Below are positions 8,139-16,164 of a stretch of DNA of 39,824 bases, piece by piece; position 1 is the stretch's first letter, and every line of letters begins with the position of its first letter. Source of the DNA: Prevotellaceae bacterium (GTDB lineage Bacteria > Bacteroidota > Bacteroidia > Bacteroidales > Bacteroidaceae); the NCBI GenBank assembly GCA_021153165.1, contig JAGKTZ010000010.1, forward strand, positions 1 through 39,824. The letters run 5' to 3'. The position numbers and the translations under genes are program-made. The notes under the pieces were generated by a model. The model searched no databases. It saw only the letters and a list, made by a program, of their open reading frames with translations, and was not told where the DNA came from.

Positions 8139-10397
8139 ATGAAAAGATTATTCACATTTGCTCTAGCTTTGATGACCGCTCTCGGTCTGTCGGCACAAGG
8201 TATCTACCAATTCGCTGACCCAAGCTTTGAACAATACACAGGAACCGATACCGAGCCAGGAAATGGTTGGAATTCGTTCAATTCTGCCACTGGTGGTATG
8301 GCTGGTATGGGTAAGGGTAGTTCCCCAAAACCCTCGAGTGTTTCGCCCGGTGCTAATGGTACAGGACGCGCAGTTAAGATTTATTCAAAAAGTATTTTAG
8401 GTAAGAAAGCTAATGGTAACCTGACTACCGGTATGATTAATATGGGTAGCATGACGCCAGCGGATGCGAGCAATCACAACTACACTAAGCGCGACGATGC
8501 TACACATAGTTTGCGCTTTGCCGGACGTCCTGATGCTGTGACCTTCTATGCAAAATTCAAGAGCGGAGGTTCGCCCAACGGCCGTGGACAGTTTATCCTG
8601 CACGGCGACGTGGATTTCCGCGATCCTGAAGTGAGCGATCAAGCATCTTACCGCATCGGTAAAGCAAGTGTGCTGATCAACGCATCAAGCGATTGGGTGA
8701 AGTACGAAGGTCAATTCTCGTATGATCAAGCTCAAGGCAATGTGCAATACCTCCTCGCTACGTTTACCACTAATCCCACTCCCGGTGGTAGTGCAAACGA
8801 CGAATTGATCGTAGACGAAATCTACTTCATCTACTATCATGCTTTGACTGCACTTTCTTACAATGGCAAGTCGTTGAATCCTTCGGAAAGTGGTGGTAGC
8901 TTTGACCTTTCAGCAGAAGAGTACAGCGAATCAAAACTGTCATATACTGTCAAGGGCGCAGGGGCTACTGTCGAAAAGTCTTTCAATAAGTCTACTGGCG
9001 TTTTGACCTTGACTGTGAAGGGTAGCGACTACGCTTCAAATGCAAATAGCAAGACGGTATATACATTGCAGTTTGCTAAGTCGGAAAATCCCGACCCAGA
9101 TCCTAATCCAGAACCTGACCCCGATCCCAACCCCGGTACTGAAGTGAAACCTTTGGGCGCTCCCGTATCAACATTGACTGAGCTGAAGAATAGCGTGACT
9201 TATGCGCTCTACAATCCAGCTTATACTGCGTATGCGAAGTATGCTCCTGCTTATTCGACTTCTTATGTTTGGACTGCTGGTATGAAGGGTGATGATACTT
9301 CTCATGCTTTGGCTTCGCAGACCTATGCGGAACCTTTCGACCCCGCGGCGAAGAGTGATGCGTGGATGGTAGTAACATTCAACGGCAAGTATTATATATA
9401 TAATATGGAGGCGAAGAAGTTCCTCACTACGCCCGATCCTAATAGCACCACTGCTGGTCGCGAGATCACCTTCTCATCTACTCCTGTCGGTATGACGGCT
9501 GTCGAATTGTCCAACTCATCTTTTGCCCTCACTGCAGGAGGTGGCGACTACAACTACATGTGTGCTGCACCTCAGCTGACCAATTCTCCACTCAGCATTT
9601 GGGATACACACGATGCCGGTTCGGCTTGGCAATTTATGGTCAACCCCAATATTGAAGCAGACCTCAGCGTGTTGGCGCTGATCGACGCTTCGATCAAACC
9701 AGACGTAGATGTGAACGTAGAACCACAGGGCGATATCATCACAAACCTTGATGAAATCCGCGACGACAAGACTTACACACTCTACAACCCTACGTTCAAG
9801 GCGTATGCTATCTATGACCAAAACTACGCAAGTACTAGTTCTTACGTCTGGGCGGCAGAAATGATTGGCGATGCAGGACATCCTCTCTACACCCAAAACT
9901 ATTCGAAGCCTCTCGATACGACTGCAGAGGGTTCAAGCTGGATGATTGTGCCATTCGATGGTAAATTCTATTTCTACAACGTTGGTGCAGATAAATTCCT
10001 CAGCGTGCCCGATTACAATGGCGAGACTAAGCCTGTGACACTCACCGAAAGCGTGACTTCACTCTTTATGGAAGATATGGGAGCTGGTAACTTCGCCATC
10101 ACACAGCACGGCGGTAGCAAAGAATACCTGTGCGCGGCGCCACAAAACTACATCGCGCCACTCTCTATTTGGGAAAAGACTGACGCTGGTGCTGCATGGC
10201 AATTGCGCGAGAACCCCAACGTGGCAGCACAAAGCGACATCTTGGAACGCATCTACCCCACAGCTATACAGGGTGTACAAACCGAAGCTGTGCGCAAGGG
10301 CGTCTATACCATTAGCGGTGTGTATTTGGGCACAAAGACTGTAAACTTGCCCGCAGGTCTTTACATCATCGACGGCAAGAAGGTTTTAGTGAAATAA
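8139..10397 (+). CDS. Exported PCMD-like protein with duplicated C-terminal lectin-like module
   Basis: A 752-residue secreted or surface protein. Order: signal peptide (MKRLFTFALALMTALGLSAQ); a PCMD-like beta-sandwich (about 21-235; FADPSFEQYTG, YTKRDDATHSLRFAGRPDAVTFYAKFK split across strands, ELIVDEIYFIYYH); a small beta domain (about 236-310); a proline-aspartate linker (DPDPNPEPDPDPNPG, about 318-332); then two homologous modules of roughly 170 residues. Module 1 has VTYALYNPAYTAYAKY, WMVVTFNGKYYIYN and LSIWDTHDAGSAWQF; module 2 has KTYTLYNPTFKAYAIY, WMIVPFDGKFYFYN and LSIWEKTDAGAAWQL. They look like carbohydrate-binding or ricin-like folds, but I cannot name the family. The protein ends with the shared tail GVYTISGVYLG, then GLYIIDGKKVLVK. 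A terminator follows at 10433. Confidence 0.7.
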   Translation: MKRLFTFALALMTALGLSAQGIYQFADPSFEQYTGTDTEPGNGWNSFNSATGGMAGMGKGSSPKPSSVSPGANGTGRAVKIYSKSILGKKANGNLTTGMINMGSMTPADASNHNYTKRDDATHSLRFAGRPDAVTFYAKFKSGGSPNGRGQFILHGDVDFRDPEVSDQASYRIGKASVLINASSDWVKYEGQFSYDQAQGNVQYLLATFTTNPTPGGSANDELIVDEIYFIYYHALTALSYNGKSLNPSESGGSFDLSAEEYSESKLSYTVKGAGATVEKSFNKSTGVLTLTVKGSDYASNANSKTVYTLQFAKSENPDPDPNPEPDPDPNPGTEVKPLGAPVSTLTELKNSVTYALYNPAYTAYAKYAPAYSTSYVWTAGMKGDDTSHALASQTYAEPFDPAAKSDAWMVVTFNGKYYIYNMEAKKFLTTPDPNSTTAGREITFSSTPVGMTAVELSNSSFALTAGGGDYNYMCAAPQLTNSPLSIWDTHDAGSAWQFMVNPNIEADLSVLALIDASIKPDVDVNVEPQGDIITNLDEIRDDKTYTLYNPTFKAYAIYDQNYASTSSYVWAAEMIGDAGHPLYTQNYSKPLDTTAEGSSWMIVPFDGKFYFYNVGADKFLSVPDYNGETKPVTLTESVTSLFMEDMGAGNFAITQHGGSKEYLCAAPQNYIAPLSIWEKTDAGAAWQLRENPNVAAQSDILERIYPTAIQGVQTEAVRKGVYTISGVYLGTKTVNLPAGLYIIDGKKVLVK

Positions 10398-10432
10398 TCT
10401 CGACAGATTCGACCGAATAGGTTAATATAATC

Positions 10433-10475
10433 GAGGGCATCTCTCAGACGAGAGGTGCCCTCTGTCGTTTGTTCT
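10433..10475 (+). terminator. Rho-independent terminator of the 8139-10397 gene
   Basis: GAGGGCATCTCTC (10433-10445) pairs with GAGAGGTGCCCTC (10450-10462) over an AGAC loop: 13 pairs with one G-U, followed by the T-rich TGTCGTTTGTTCTT. Confidence 0.85.
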
Positions 10476-10510
10476 TGATGCCGCCTTAGATGTATTTCGC
10501 AGAAGGTGAT

Positions 10511-10907
10511 TTTGTCAAAATTTTTCGCATTTTCGGAGTGCGAGAATCGCTCAGAATCGTTCAAGCGGAGAACGGGACGGATTTACGCGAACTACGGCGC
10601 ATTAGAAATAGCCTATTTGGGGTGCTAAACAAGGAAGAAATGTTCAATATGTAATAATTGTGATTCTATTTTGCCTTAGCGCAGGATTTTCCACACTTGA
10701 TGTAGGAAAAACTACGAGCAACTTTCGACAAATTTGATCTATTGTAGAAAAAACTACAAGTAACCTTTTTTGAATTATCCTTAACCTTTTTGAAAAAAAC
10801 CTTAACCTTTTTTCTAAAAGGCTAAGGCTTTTGTTTACAATCCCTATTTTATGTTCAATTCGCCGTTCTATTTCATCAACAGCGTTTGTCAAAATTTTTC
10901 GCATTTT
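10511..10907. repeat. Pair of identical 23-bp direct repeats, 374 bp apart
   Basis: TTTGTCAAAATTTTTCGCAT plus TTT occurs at 10511-10533 and again, identical, at 10885-10907. The pair brackets copy 2 of the 21-nt element. Direct repeats of this length could mark an insertion or a duplicated end; origin unknown. Confidence 0.7.
10702..10832. repeat. 21-nt periodic A/T-rich intergenic element, copy 2
   Basis: GTAG-A/G-AAAAACTAC occurs at 10702 and 10744 (42 apart). AACC or AAGG cores then start at 10762, 10783, 10804 and 10825, exactly 21 bp apart, separated by T- and A-tracts. It lies between two convergent genes. Confidence 0.8.
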
Positions 10908-10970
10908 TTATTTGCTGTCAGGAGCGATTGAGAAGCGCCTGCTTCTATCAATCTATGCTTTGTGCTTAGT

Positions 10971-12830
10971 TCATTCTCGCACCTCGACTTTACGTGTCGC
11001 CTCGATGAGCCAGCGCTTTTCGGCCTCGTCATTCAGCAGCGGCAACAATCTGTCGCACACCATGGCGTGGTAGTCGTTGAGCCATGCCACCTCGGCGGCA
11101 GAGAGTTGGTCCAGATAGACGGGGCGCAGGTCGAAGGGGCAGAGTGTGAGTGTCTCGAAGCGGAAGAAGCGGCCGAAGGGTGTCTCCTCGGCAGACAAGG
11201 CCAGGAGCAGATTCTCCAGGCGCACGCCAAATTGTCCCGCTACGTAGATGCCGGGCTCGTTGGACACGATCATACCGGCGCGGAAGGGGAGCAGTGTGCC
11301 CGGCGTCATATTCTTGCGAATCTGATGCGGACCTTCGTGAACGCCCAGGTTGGCGCCTACGCCATGTCCCGTACCGTGTCCGAAGTCATAACCCTCGAGC
11401 CACATCTGATAGCGGGCTGCTGTGTCCAACTGCAGACCTGTGATGCCCTCGGGATAGCGGCCCATCGCCAGGGATATATGTGCTTTCAACACCAACGTAT
11501 AGGCTTTGCGCTCCTCCTCGGTCAGACGACCCAGGGCTACGGTGCGTGTCAAGTCCGTCGTAGCGTCTTCGTACTGTGCGCCCGAGTCGAGCAACAACAA
11601 TCCGCGCGCTTCCAGCACGGCGGCGCTGTCGGCCTCGGCTTCGTAGTGTACGATGGCACCATTGGGGCCGTATGCAGCGATTGTGCCGAAGCTGAGCGAA
11701 CAATATCTATCGCCCTCGGCGCGCAGTGCGGTCAAGACTTCATCAGCATTGACTTCGGTGAAATTTCCCTCTGCCACATGCTCGTCCAGTCGGCTCAAAA
11801 ATCTGACCATCGCTACGCCATCGCGCTCCATAGCACGGCGGAAACCAGCAATCTCGGCTTCATTTTTCACAGCACGCAGGGCAGGGATGGGCGAGTCGGC
11901 GAAGGCGTATTCCACATCGTTGGCTTCGCAGAAGGAGAGCACGCCGCAGTTCATCGCTTTGGTACAGTAGACCTTGATATCATAGTCCTCCTTTCTGGTC
12001 AGAAGCATTTGCTTCCACGCATCATAGGGCATCACGCTTACAGCGGCTTCGCTCAGATGTCGGCAGACTTCGGGCGTCAGTTTTTTCTGGTCTACAAATA
12101 GCGTAGCGCCTTTCTCCTCGACCAGTAGGTAACTGACAAAGTACGGATTGTACTGTATATCATCGCCGCGCAGGTTCAATAGCCATGCTATCTCGGACAA
12201 ATCGCTCAGCAGGAATGTACGCGAGTTGTGGCTGATCTTGCCTATTTCGCAGCGCACCTGATTCATTTTCTCGCTCACCTCGACACCGGCATCGCTGATG
12301 TGCTGCAGGCGAATGGCACCGTCGGGCAGGGCAGGGCGATCCAACCACAGTGTGTCGAAGGGGTCGCTCTCGGTCGCCTCGAAGTGGAGCATGCCGTTCA
12401 GGGCAGAGACGCTTTCCAACAAGTCCAGAGAGGTGATCTCGCCCACGTAACCCACGGTCAGCGGTTCGGCGCCGATTTCCTTCATCAACCAATAGTTGGG
12501 CGGCAAGACGCCGTCTTCGCCTTCGCGCATCAGGGTGAATGGCGAGCCAGCCAATTGCTGTTCGGCCTGCAGGAAGTATCGTGAATCCGTCCACAGGGCT
12601 GCGCTCTTCAGGGTAACGAGTGCCAGACCCGCGCTGCCGGTGAATCCGGTCAACCATTGACGCACTTTCCAACGCTCGGGCAGATATTCGCTACCGTGTG
12701 GGTCGGCGGTGGGTACGATCAAGGCGGCATAACCACGTTCCAGCATCCACTGGCGCAGCAGTCCGACACGCTCCACCGCAGGGTGCACCGCAGCAGTCGT
12801 CTCTTTATTCAAATCTTGTAAATCTGTCAT
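10971..12830 (-). CDS. pepP: Xaa-Pro aminopeptidase, M24B family (aminopeptidase P)
   Basis: A 619-residue cytoplasmic metallopeptidase predicted to remove N-terminal residues ahead of proline. It has the three-part architecture of long aminopeptidase P: an N-terminal creatinase-type domain (RVGLLRQWMLERGYAALIVPTADPHGSEYLP, given here only as its core LIVPTADPHGSEY), a second creatinase-like domain (about 160-310), and a C-terminal pita-bread catalytic domain. Dinuclear-metal ligands are visible as the two Asp of LDSGAQYEDATTDLTRT, the His of GHGTGHGVG, the Glu of SNEPGIY and the Glu of RLENLL. Length matches the roughly 600-residue eukaryote-like/Bacteroidota type. It is preceded by a Pmp3-like gene 57 bp upstream on the same strand. 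No signal peptide is present. Confidence 0.93.
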   Translation of the reverse strand: MTDLQDLNKETTAAVHPAVERVGLLRQWMLERGYAALIVPTADPHGSEYLPERWKVRQWLTGFTGSAGLALVTLKSAALWTDSRYFLQAEQQLAGSPFTLMREGEDGVLPPNYWLMKEIGAEPLTVGYVGEITSLDLLESVSALNGMLHFEATESDPFDTLWLDRPALPDGAIRLQHISDAGVEVSEKMNQVRCEIGKISHNSRTFLLSDLSEIAWLLNLRGDDIQYNPYFVSYLLVEEKGATLFVDQKKLTPEVCRHLSEAAVSVMPYDAWKQMLLTRKEDYDIKVYCTKAMNCGVLSFCEANDVEYAFADSPIPALRAVKNEAEIAGFRRAMERDGVAMVRFLSRLDEHVAEGNFTEVNADEVLTALRAEGDRYCSLSFGTIAAYGPNGAIVHYEAEADSAAVLEARGLLLLDSGAQYEDATTDLTRTVALGRLTEEERKAYTLVLKAHISLAMGRYPEGITGLQLDTAARYQMWLEGYDFGHGTGHGVGANLGVHEGPHQIRKNMTPGTLLPFRAGMIVSNEPGIYVAGQFGVRLENLLLALSAEETPFGRFFRFETLTLCPFDLRPVYLDQLSAAEVAWLNDYHAMVCDRLLPLLNDEAEKRWLIEATRKVEVRE

Positions 12831-12887
12831 GTTTGTTTCTTTTTCCTTTCTCTTGTTTATTCTGTATGGGGGATTTTTCCCTGCAGA

Positions 12888-13040
12888 TTACTCCTTGTTC
12901 AAAATCACCAAAGCGCCGATCACGCCAGGTACCCACCCCAGAGCGGTGAGAATAAAGATAATCAAAAAAGAACCACAGCCTTTGTCTACAACGGCAAGGG
13001 GAGGAAAAATAATAGCAAGGATAACTCTAAGTAAAGACAT
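12888..13040 (-). CDS. YqaE/Pmp3-family small membrane protein
   Basis: A 50-residue, two-helix hydrophobic protein. The ATG at 13040 gives MSLLRVILAIIFPPLAVVDK, then a second helix ending VPGVIGALVILNKE. The pattern IIFPPLAV, a short polar turn (DKGCG) and a GWVPGVIGA helix is that of the Pmp3/YqaE proteolipids, linked in other organisms to membrane potential and salt or stress response. A longer in-frame extension up to 13163 exists but adds an implausible cysteine-rich leader, so the short form is chosen. It is the first gene of a two-gene minus-strand unit with pepP. Confidence 0.85.
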   Translation of the reverse strand: MSLLRVILAIIFPPLAVVDKGCGSFLIIFILTALGWVPGVIGALVILNKE

Positions 13041-13098
13041 ATTTCTATATATATAAGTGTGTGTAAAAATCAAATTGCGCACAGTCGCAACGCATTTG

Positions 13099-13106
13099 CA
13101 AATATA
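13099..13106 (-). promoter_or_regulatory. Possible -7 box for the Pmp3-pepP unit
   Basis: On the minus strand this reads TATATTTG, matching TAnnTTTG, about 58 bp ahead of the ATG at 13040. No TTG is visible at the usual -33 spacing. Confidence 0.35.
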
Positions 13107-13242
13107 AACATTTTTTGTCACCTGCTGCAGTATCGTCTGTGCCTTTTGTGGAAAAATCTGCATTTAGTTCCTGTCGTTTCTACCAAGTCCTCGTAATATT
13201 TTGCCCTGATGTGGTGGGAAAATGGTCTTTCCTTTGTGAATT

Positions 13243-13274
13243 TTGAAAAAAGTTAAAAAAATATTGCACTTTTG
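13243..13274 (+). promoter_or_regulatory. Promoter of the ECF sigma operon
   Basis: TTG at 13243-13245, 21 bp, then CACTTTTG at 13267-13274, one base from TAnnTTTG. The predicted start near 13280 leaves an 85-nt leader before the ATG at 13366. The TTG that could be read as a start codon at 13243 is better explained as the -33 element. Confidence 0.5.
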
Positions 13275-13365
13275 TGTTACAAATCGCACCTTGCTGCGTT
13301 ATACAGATAGAAAGCGCTCACGAAAAGTCCGCTACCATAAGTTAAACATCAACCTTTCCCAAAAG

Positions 13366-14058
13366 ATGCAACACAACGAATCCGACATGCACCGCAACGA
13401 CATATCGCCACACTACGGCGATATGTTGGGGGAAAGGTTTACCTCGGAACAAGCAGGTGGCGCCTTGGAACAAGCAGGTGGCGGATCGGAACAAACAGGT
13501 CGCACCTCGGGACAAGCAAGTAGTACCTCGGAACAAGCAAGTAATACTTCGCGTGAAAAAACCTTCACCAACGTGTTCCAGCGTCTGAATCGGCGCTTGC
13601 TACACCTGGCCCGCGGGATACTGGGCAACGAGATGGAGGCAGAAGATGCCGTGCAGGAGTCCTTCTGCAGGATGTGGGAGCGCCGAGAGCAAATGGGCAG
13701 CGAAGGCGAAGTCGCTGCGATGATCACCACCACCGTGAAAAATGTCAGCATCGATACCCTGCGCCGACAGTCGCACACCGGGACGATAAATATCGACGAG
13801 GTGGCAGAACCCCCAAGCACCGCCGAGGCAGAAACCAACGAAACCGAAGAGCGATTCCGCCGCATCGAGGCACTGATCGAAAGCGAACTTTCACCCACAG
13901 CACGCCACGTGCTCAGACGCCGAGAATATGATGGTGCAGACTTTGACACAATAGCGCAGGAACTAAACCTACAACCCACTGCTGTCAGGATGCATCTGTC
14001 GCGAGCGAGACAAAAGATAATGAATGCTTATTTAGAACTACAACGCCATGAAACCTAA
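13366..14058 (+). CDS. ECF-type RNA polymerase sigma factor with repetitive N-terminal extension
   Basis: A 230-residue sigma-70 family protein. Region 2 is visible as LNRRLLHLARGILGNEMEAEDAVQESFCRMWERRE (key part EAEDAVQESFCRMWE); region 4 is the helix-turn-helix LSPTARHVLRRREYDGADFDTIAQEL with the recognition part TAVRMHLSRARQKI. ATG 13366 is chosen because the upstream TTG at 13243 fits a promoter element. Ahead of region 2 is an unusual Gln/Ser/Gly-rich extension made of five 21-bp units (13444-13548). The gene overlaps the next one by 11 bp, as expected for a sigma factor and its regulator. It probably controls a surface or envelope regulon; the stimulus is unknown. Confidence 0.85.
   Translation: MQHNESDMHRNDISPHYGDMLGERFTSEQAGGALEQAGGGSEQTGRTSGQASSTSEQASNTSREKTFTNVFQRLNRRLLHLARGILGNEMEAEDAVQESFCRMWERREQMGSEGEVAAMITTTVKNVSIDTLRRQSHTGTINIDEVAEPPSTAEAETNETEERFRRIEALIESELSPTARHVLRRREYDGADFDTIAQELNLQPTAVRMHLSRARQKIMNAYLELQRHET
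13444..13548 (+). repeat. Five tandem 21-bp units inside the sigma factor gene
   Basis: Units start at 13444, 13465, 13486, 13507 and 13528 and encode SEQAGGA, LEQAGGG, SEQTGRT, SGQASST and SEQASNT. The core GGAACAAGCA recurs with few changes. Copy number may vary between strains without breaking the frame. Confidence 0.9.
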
Positions 14059-14707
14059 TCCCCAAGATACCCGACCAACGCCCCCCTTGACGGCGCAGCA
14101 AGCGCGCAAGGTGACGGATCGCTACATGCAGGGACTCACCTCGGTGGCAGAGGAACAGGCCTTGGCGCAATTCCTCAAGACACCAGCTGGTGCAGATGCC
14201 GAATTTGACGCCCTGCGCGCCGTCTTCGCTTATCTGGATATGGGCAGATTGATGCACGCCAAGGCTTCCACACCAACCCAAACCACTTCCGCAAAAGTTG
14301 CCGACACCAAGGGCACACCACAGAGGACTCAGGATGTTTTAGCCCAATCGCAGAGCGCATCACACAAATTGCAGGGAGCATCATATAAACCGCAAGGCAC
14401 ATCACATAAACCTCAGGGCGCACGCCGTCTGACCCTGTCGCCACGACTGCTGAAGTCTGCCGCTGCCATCGCCGCATTGATCGTAGGCGGATGGATGTGC
14501 TGGGAAATTCTTCCTGCTTTGCAGCAACGATCCCTCGACGCCGAGAATATGGCAATAGCCTATGTGGGCGGTAAGCCTATCACCGATGCTGCCACAGTAG
14601 ACCGCATGCTGCAGGAGTCTCTGCAAATGATGAGCGAGTCCGAGGAAGTGGACATCGTGCAAGAGCAACTGAACGATATGTTTAACACATTAGATGAAGA
14701 AGAATGA
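14048..14707 (+). CDS. Single-pass membrane protein, probable anti-sigma factor
   Basis: A 219-residue protein starting inside the sigma gene (ATG 14048; 11-bp overlap). The N-terminal ~75 residues (LTAQQARKVTDRYMQGLTS, EEQALAQFLKT) are predicted helical and soluble. A low-complexity middle includes three 7-residue repeats (residues 104-124). One transmembrane segment follows (about 139-157, SAAAIAALIVGGWMCWEIL), then an acidic C-terminus. Soluble N-terminus, one helix and a periplasmic tail downstream of an ECF sigma factor is the usual anti-sigma layout, though I do not see a zinc-binding HxxxCxxC motif. Translational coupling on both sides suggests stoichiometric expression. Function is inferred mainly from position. 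Confidence 0.65.
   Translation: MKPNPQDTRPTPPLTAQQARKVTDRYMQGLTSVAEEQALAQFLKTPAGADAEFDALRAVFAYLDMGRLMHAKASTPTQTTSAKVADTKGTPQRTQDVLAQSQSASHKLQGASYKPQGTSHKPQGARRLTLSPRLLKSAAAIAALIVGGWMCWEILPALQQRSLDAENMAIAYVGGKPITDAATVDRMLQESLQMMSESEEVDIVQEQLNDMFNTLDEEE
14357..14419 (+). repeat. Three tandem 21-bp units in the probable anti-sigma gene
   Basis: In-frame units at 14357, 14378 and 14399 encode ASHKLQG, ASYKPQG and TSHKPQG, just ahead of the membrane helix. Sequence differs from the sigma factor repeat but the unit length is the same. Confidence 0.85.
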
Positions 14708-15159
14708 TGAAACGCCTATTACTACTGACAGCAATATACCTGAGCGTGCTCTGCTGTGCAATGGGTCAGCAACAATTGCACGTGGGCAAGTATTTCGGAC
14801 AAAATGCCAGCATCGCCGATCGTCCATCTACCACCGAAATCATCGTGTCGGGCACCGAGGTCAAAAAATATGGATTGAAATATTATCACAGCCTGACCTT
14901 CGAGGCTACTGCGGCTGAGATCGACGACGTGAGCCGCCTGGTCGAAAAGGACTTGGCTACGGCAACGGGAAAGCAACTGAGGCGTCTGGGCGGACGCATC
15001 GTCGTAGCATTTTGCCAGGTGGGCACCAAGAACGGCATACACCAATATCTGTTGTTCAAAAACGCCCAGCCGCAGAAACAAGACGGCGCTAAGTTGACCA
15101 TAATATACATGGAGGGACCAGCCTCTGCCGAAAAGTTGCGCAAGCATCTGAGATTTTGA
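14704..15159 (+). CDS. Small exported protein of the sigma operon
   Basis: A 151-residue protein (or 150 from the second ATG at 14707) with a signal peptide MMKRLLLLTAIYLSVLCCAMG and a mature part of about 130 residues. It has GQQQLHVGKYFGQ, a Thr/Ile strand region (TTEIIVSGTEVKKYGL), YHSLTFEATAAEIDDVSRLVEKD and a C-terminal YMEGPASAEKLRKHLRF. I do not recognise a domain; similar small exported proteins next to ECF sigma genes occur in Bacteroidales. The ATGA overlap with the upstream stop shows translational coupling, so it is probably part of the signalling unit (for example a periplasmic sensor or target). Confidence 0.7.
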   Translation: MMKRLLLLTAIYLSVLCCAMGQQQLHVGKYFGQNASIADRPSTTEIIVSGTEVKKYGLKYYHSLTFEATAAEIDDVSRLVEKDLATATGKQLRRLGGRIVVAFCQVGTKNGIHQYLLFKNAQPQKQDGAKLTIIYMEGPASAEKLRKHLRF

Positions 15160-15203
15160 AAACAACCCTAAACCTGATGTCAAACACTAAAAATATAATA
15201 GAT

Positions 15204-16127
15204 ATGAAACCACGTTATTTCAATACCACATCAAGCCTACGCAGTGCGATGCTACTCCTGCTCTCAGTGACCTGTATTTCGCTCAGCGCGACAGCAGTTA
15301 GCGATACTTTGGTCACAGTGAAAAATGCGCACGAAGTGACGGTGAAAGCCGATAGTGCGAACGTAGAAATCAATATCAAAGGCGCGGGCAATGATCCGAC
15401 CTACGCTTACCACTTCCGGCGCTCCACCGACAAGGCCGTAGTCGACGAAGTGAGCGAAGGTGGCGGTGGCTGGGATTTCGGCATCGGTCTGGTCGGACAA
15501 ACCATCAGCACCAAGTCGACCAAGATCAAGGTTGAGAGCAAAAATGCGCTGTGCATCGGTGGTGTAGGTTTTGGCTTCGTTTCCACCCCCGGCGCACAGG
15601 GTGGCGTGAACGTTGATATGGGCGAATCTCTTGAGATCTACTGGGATATGCTGTACATCCGCCACAGACTGCGCAACCGCAAGCATAGCATCGAGTACGG
15701 TATCGGTCTGGATTGGCGTAACTATCGCTTGACGGGCCGTGAGCGTTTTGAAAAGACCCCTGACGGCATCATCGTTTCGCCCTATCCCGCAGGTGCGACG
15801 CACGACTATTCGCGCATCAGAACCTTTGCCGTGACCTTCCCTCTGCGCTATCGTTATGCGTGGACCAAGCACTGGGATTTCTCTGTCGGAGCCATGCTCA
15901 ACATCAATGCACGCAACAGGATGAAGACGGTGTACAATCTGGAATACGAAAGGGTGAAGGACGAGCAGCGCAATATTCATGGCAACCGCGTGACGGTGGA
16001 TTTCATGGGCACGTTGAACTATCGTTGGCTGTCGCTCTTTGTGAAATACTCGCCCTGCCGCGTGCTCGACAGCGACTTTGCCCCAGCCTTCACCCCCTTG
16101 TCTGTGGGTATCGGTATCGGACTTTAA
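15204..16127 (+). CDS. Outer-membrane beta-barrel protein of the sigma operon
   Basis: A 307-residue protein from ATG 15204, where a signal peptide begins (MKPRYFNTTSSLRSAMLLLL, cleavage around SLSATA). In-frame TTG 15156 and ATG 15177 would put extra polar residues ahead of it. After an N-terminal segment (SDTLVTVKNAHEVTVKAD) the second half alternates aromatic/hydrophobic strands typical of a barrel: YGIGLDWRNYRLTG, FPLRYRYAWTKHWDFSVGAM, VTVDFMGTLNYRWLSLFVKY and a C-terminal LSVGIGIGL. It is the last gene of a four-gene unit headed by the ECF sigma factor and may be its main output or a sensor component. Confidence 0.7.
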   Translation: MKPRYFNTTSSLRSAMLLLLSVTCISLSATAVSDTLVTVKNAHEVTVKADSANVEINIKGAGNDPTYAYHFRRSTDKAVVDEVSEGGGGWDFGIGLVGQTISTKSTKIKVESKNALCIGGVGFGFVSTPGAQGGVNVDMGESLEIYWDMLYIRHRLRNRKHSIEYGIGLDWRNYRLTGRERFEKTPDGIIVSPYPAGATHDYSRIRTFAVTFPLRYRYAWTKHWDFSVGAMLNINARNRMKTVYNLEYERVKDEQRNIHGNRVTVDFMGTLNYRWLSLFVKYSPCRVLDSDFAPAFTPLSVGIGIGL

Positions 16128-16164
16128 GTCATCAAATTCACACAGAAAAGACATACAAATTTAA

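Larger units (their letters stand above)
10398..10970. other. Convergent intergenic region (573 bp)
   Basis: It lies between the 3' ends of the 8139 gene (plus) and pepP (minus). It holds the terminator at 10433-10475, two identical 23-bp direct repeats (10511-10533 and 10885-10907), a GGTGCTAAA motif at 10621 also seen at the edge of copies 3 and 5, and copy 2 of the 21-nt periodic element. No gene is supported. Confidence 0.7.
13041..13365. other. Divergent intergenic region between the Pmp3 gene and the sigma factor gene (325 bp)
   Basis: It holds a possible minus-strand -7 box (13099-13106) and a plus-strand promoter (13243-13274). Nothing else is recognised. Confidence 0.6.

Noticed and set aside
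10962..12101. 379-residue plus-strand frame across pepP
   Set aside because: It is antisense to a complete M24 peptidase with all metal ligands; composition is His/Gln/Cys-rich without recognisable domains.
14048..14707. FecR-type anti-sigma factor
   Set aside because: The protein has one membrane helix and the right position, but no FecR domain is visible in the C-terminal part, which is short and acidic, and no TonB-dependent receptor gene follows.
15264..16154. 296-residue minus-strand frame opposite the outer-membrane barrel gene
   Set aside because: The opposite strand has a signal peptide and barrel pattern and fits the sigma operon; the shadow frame has neither.
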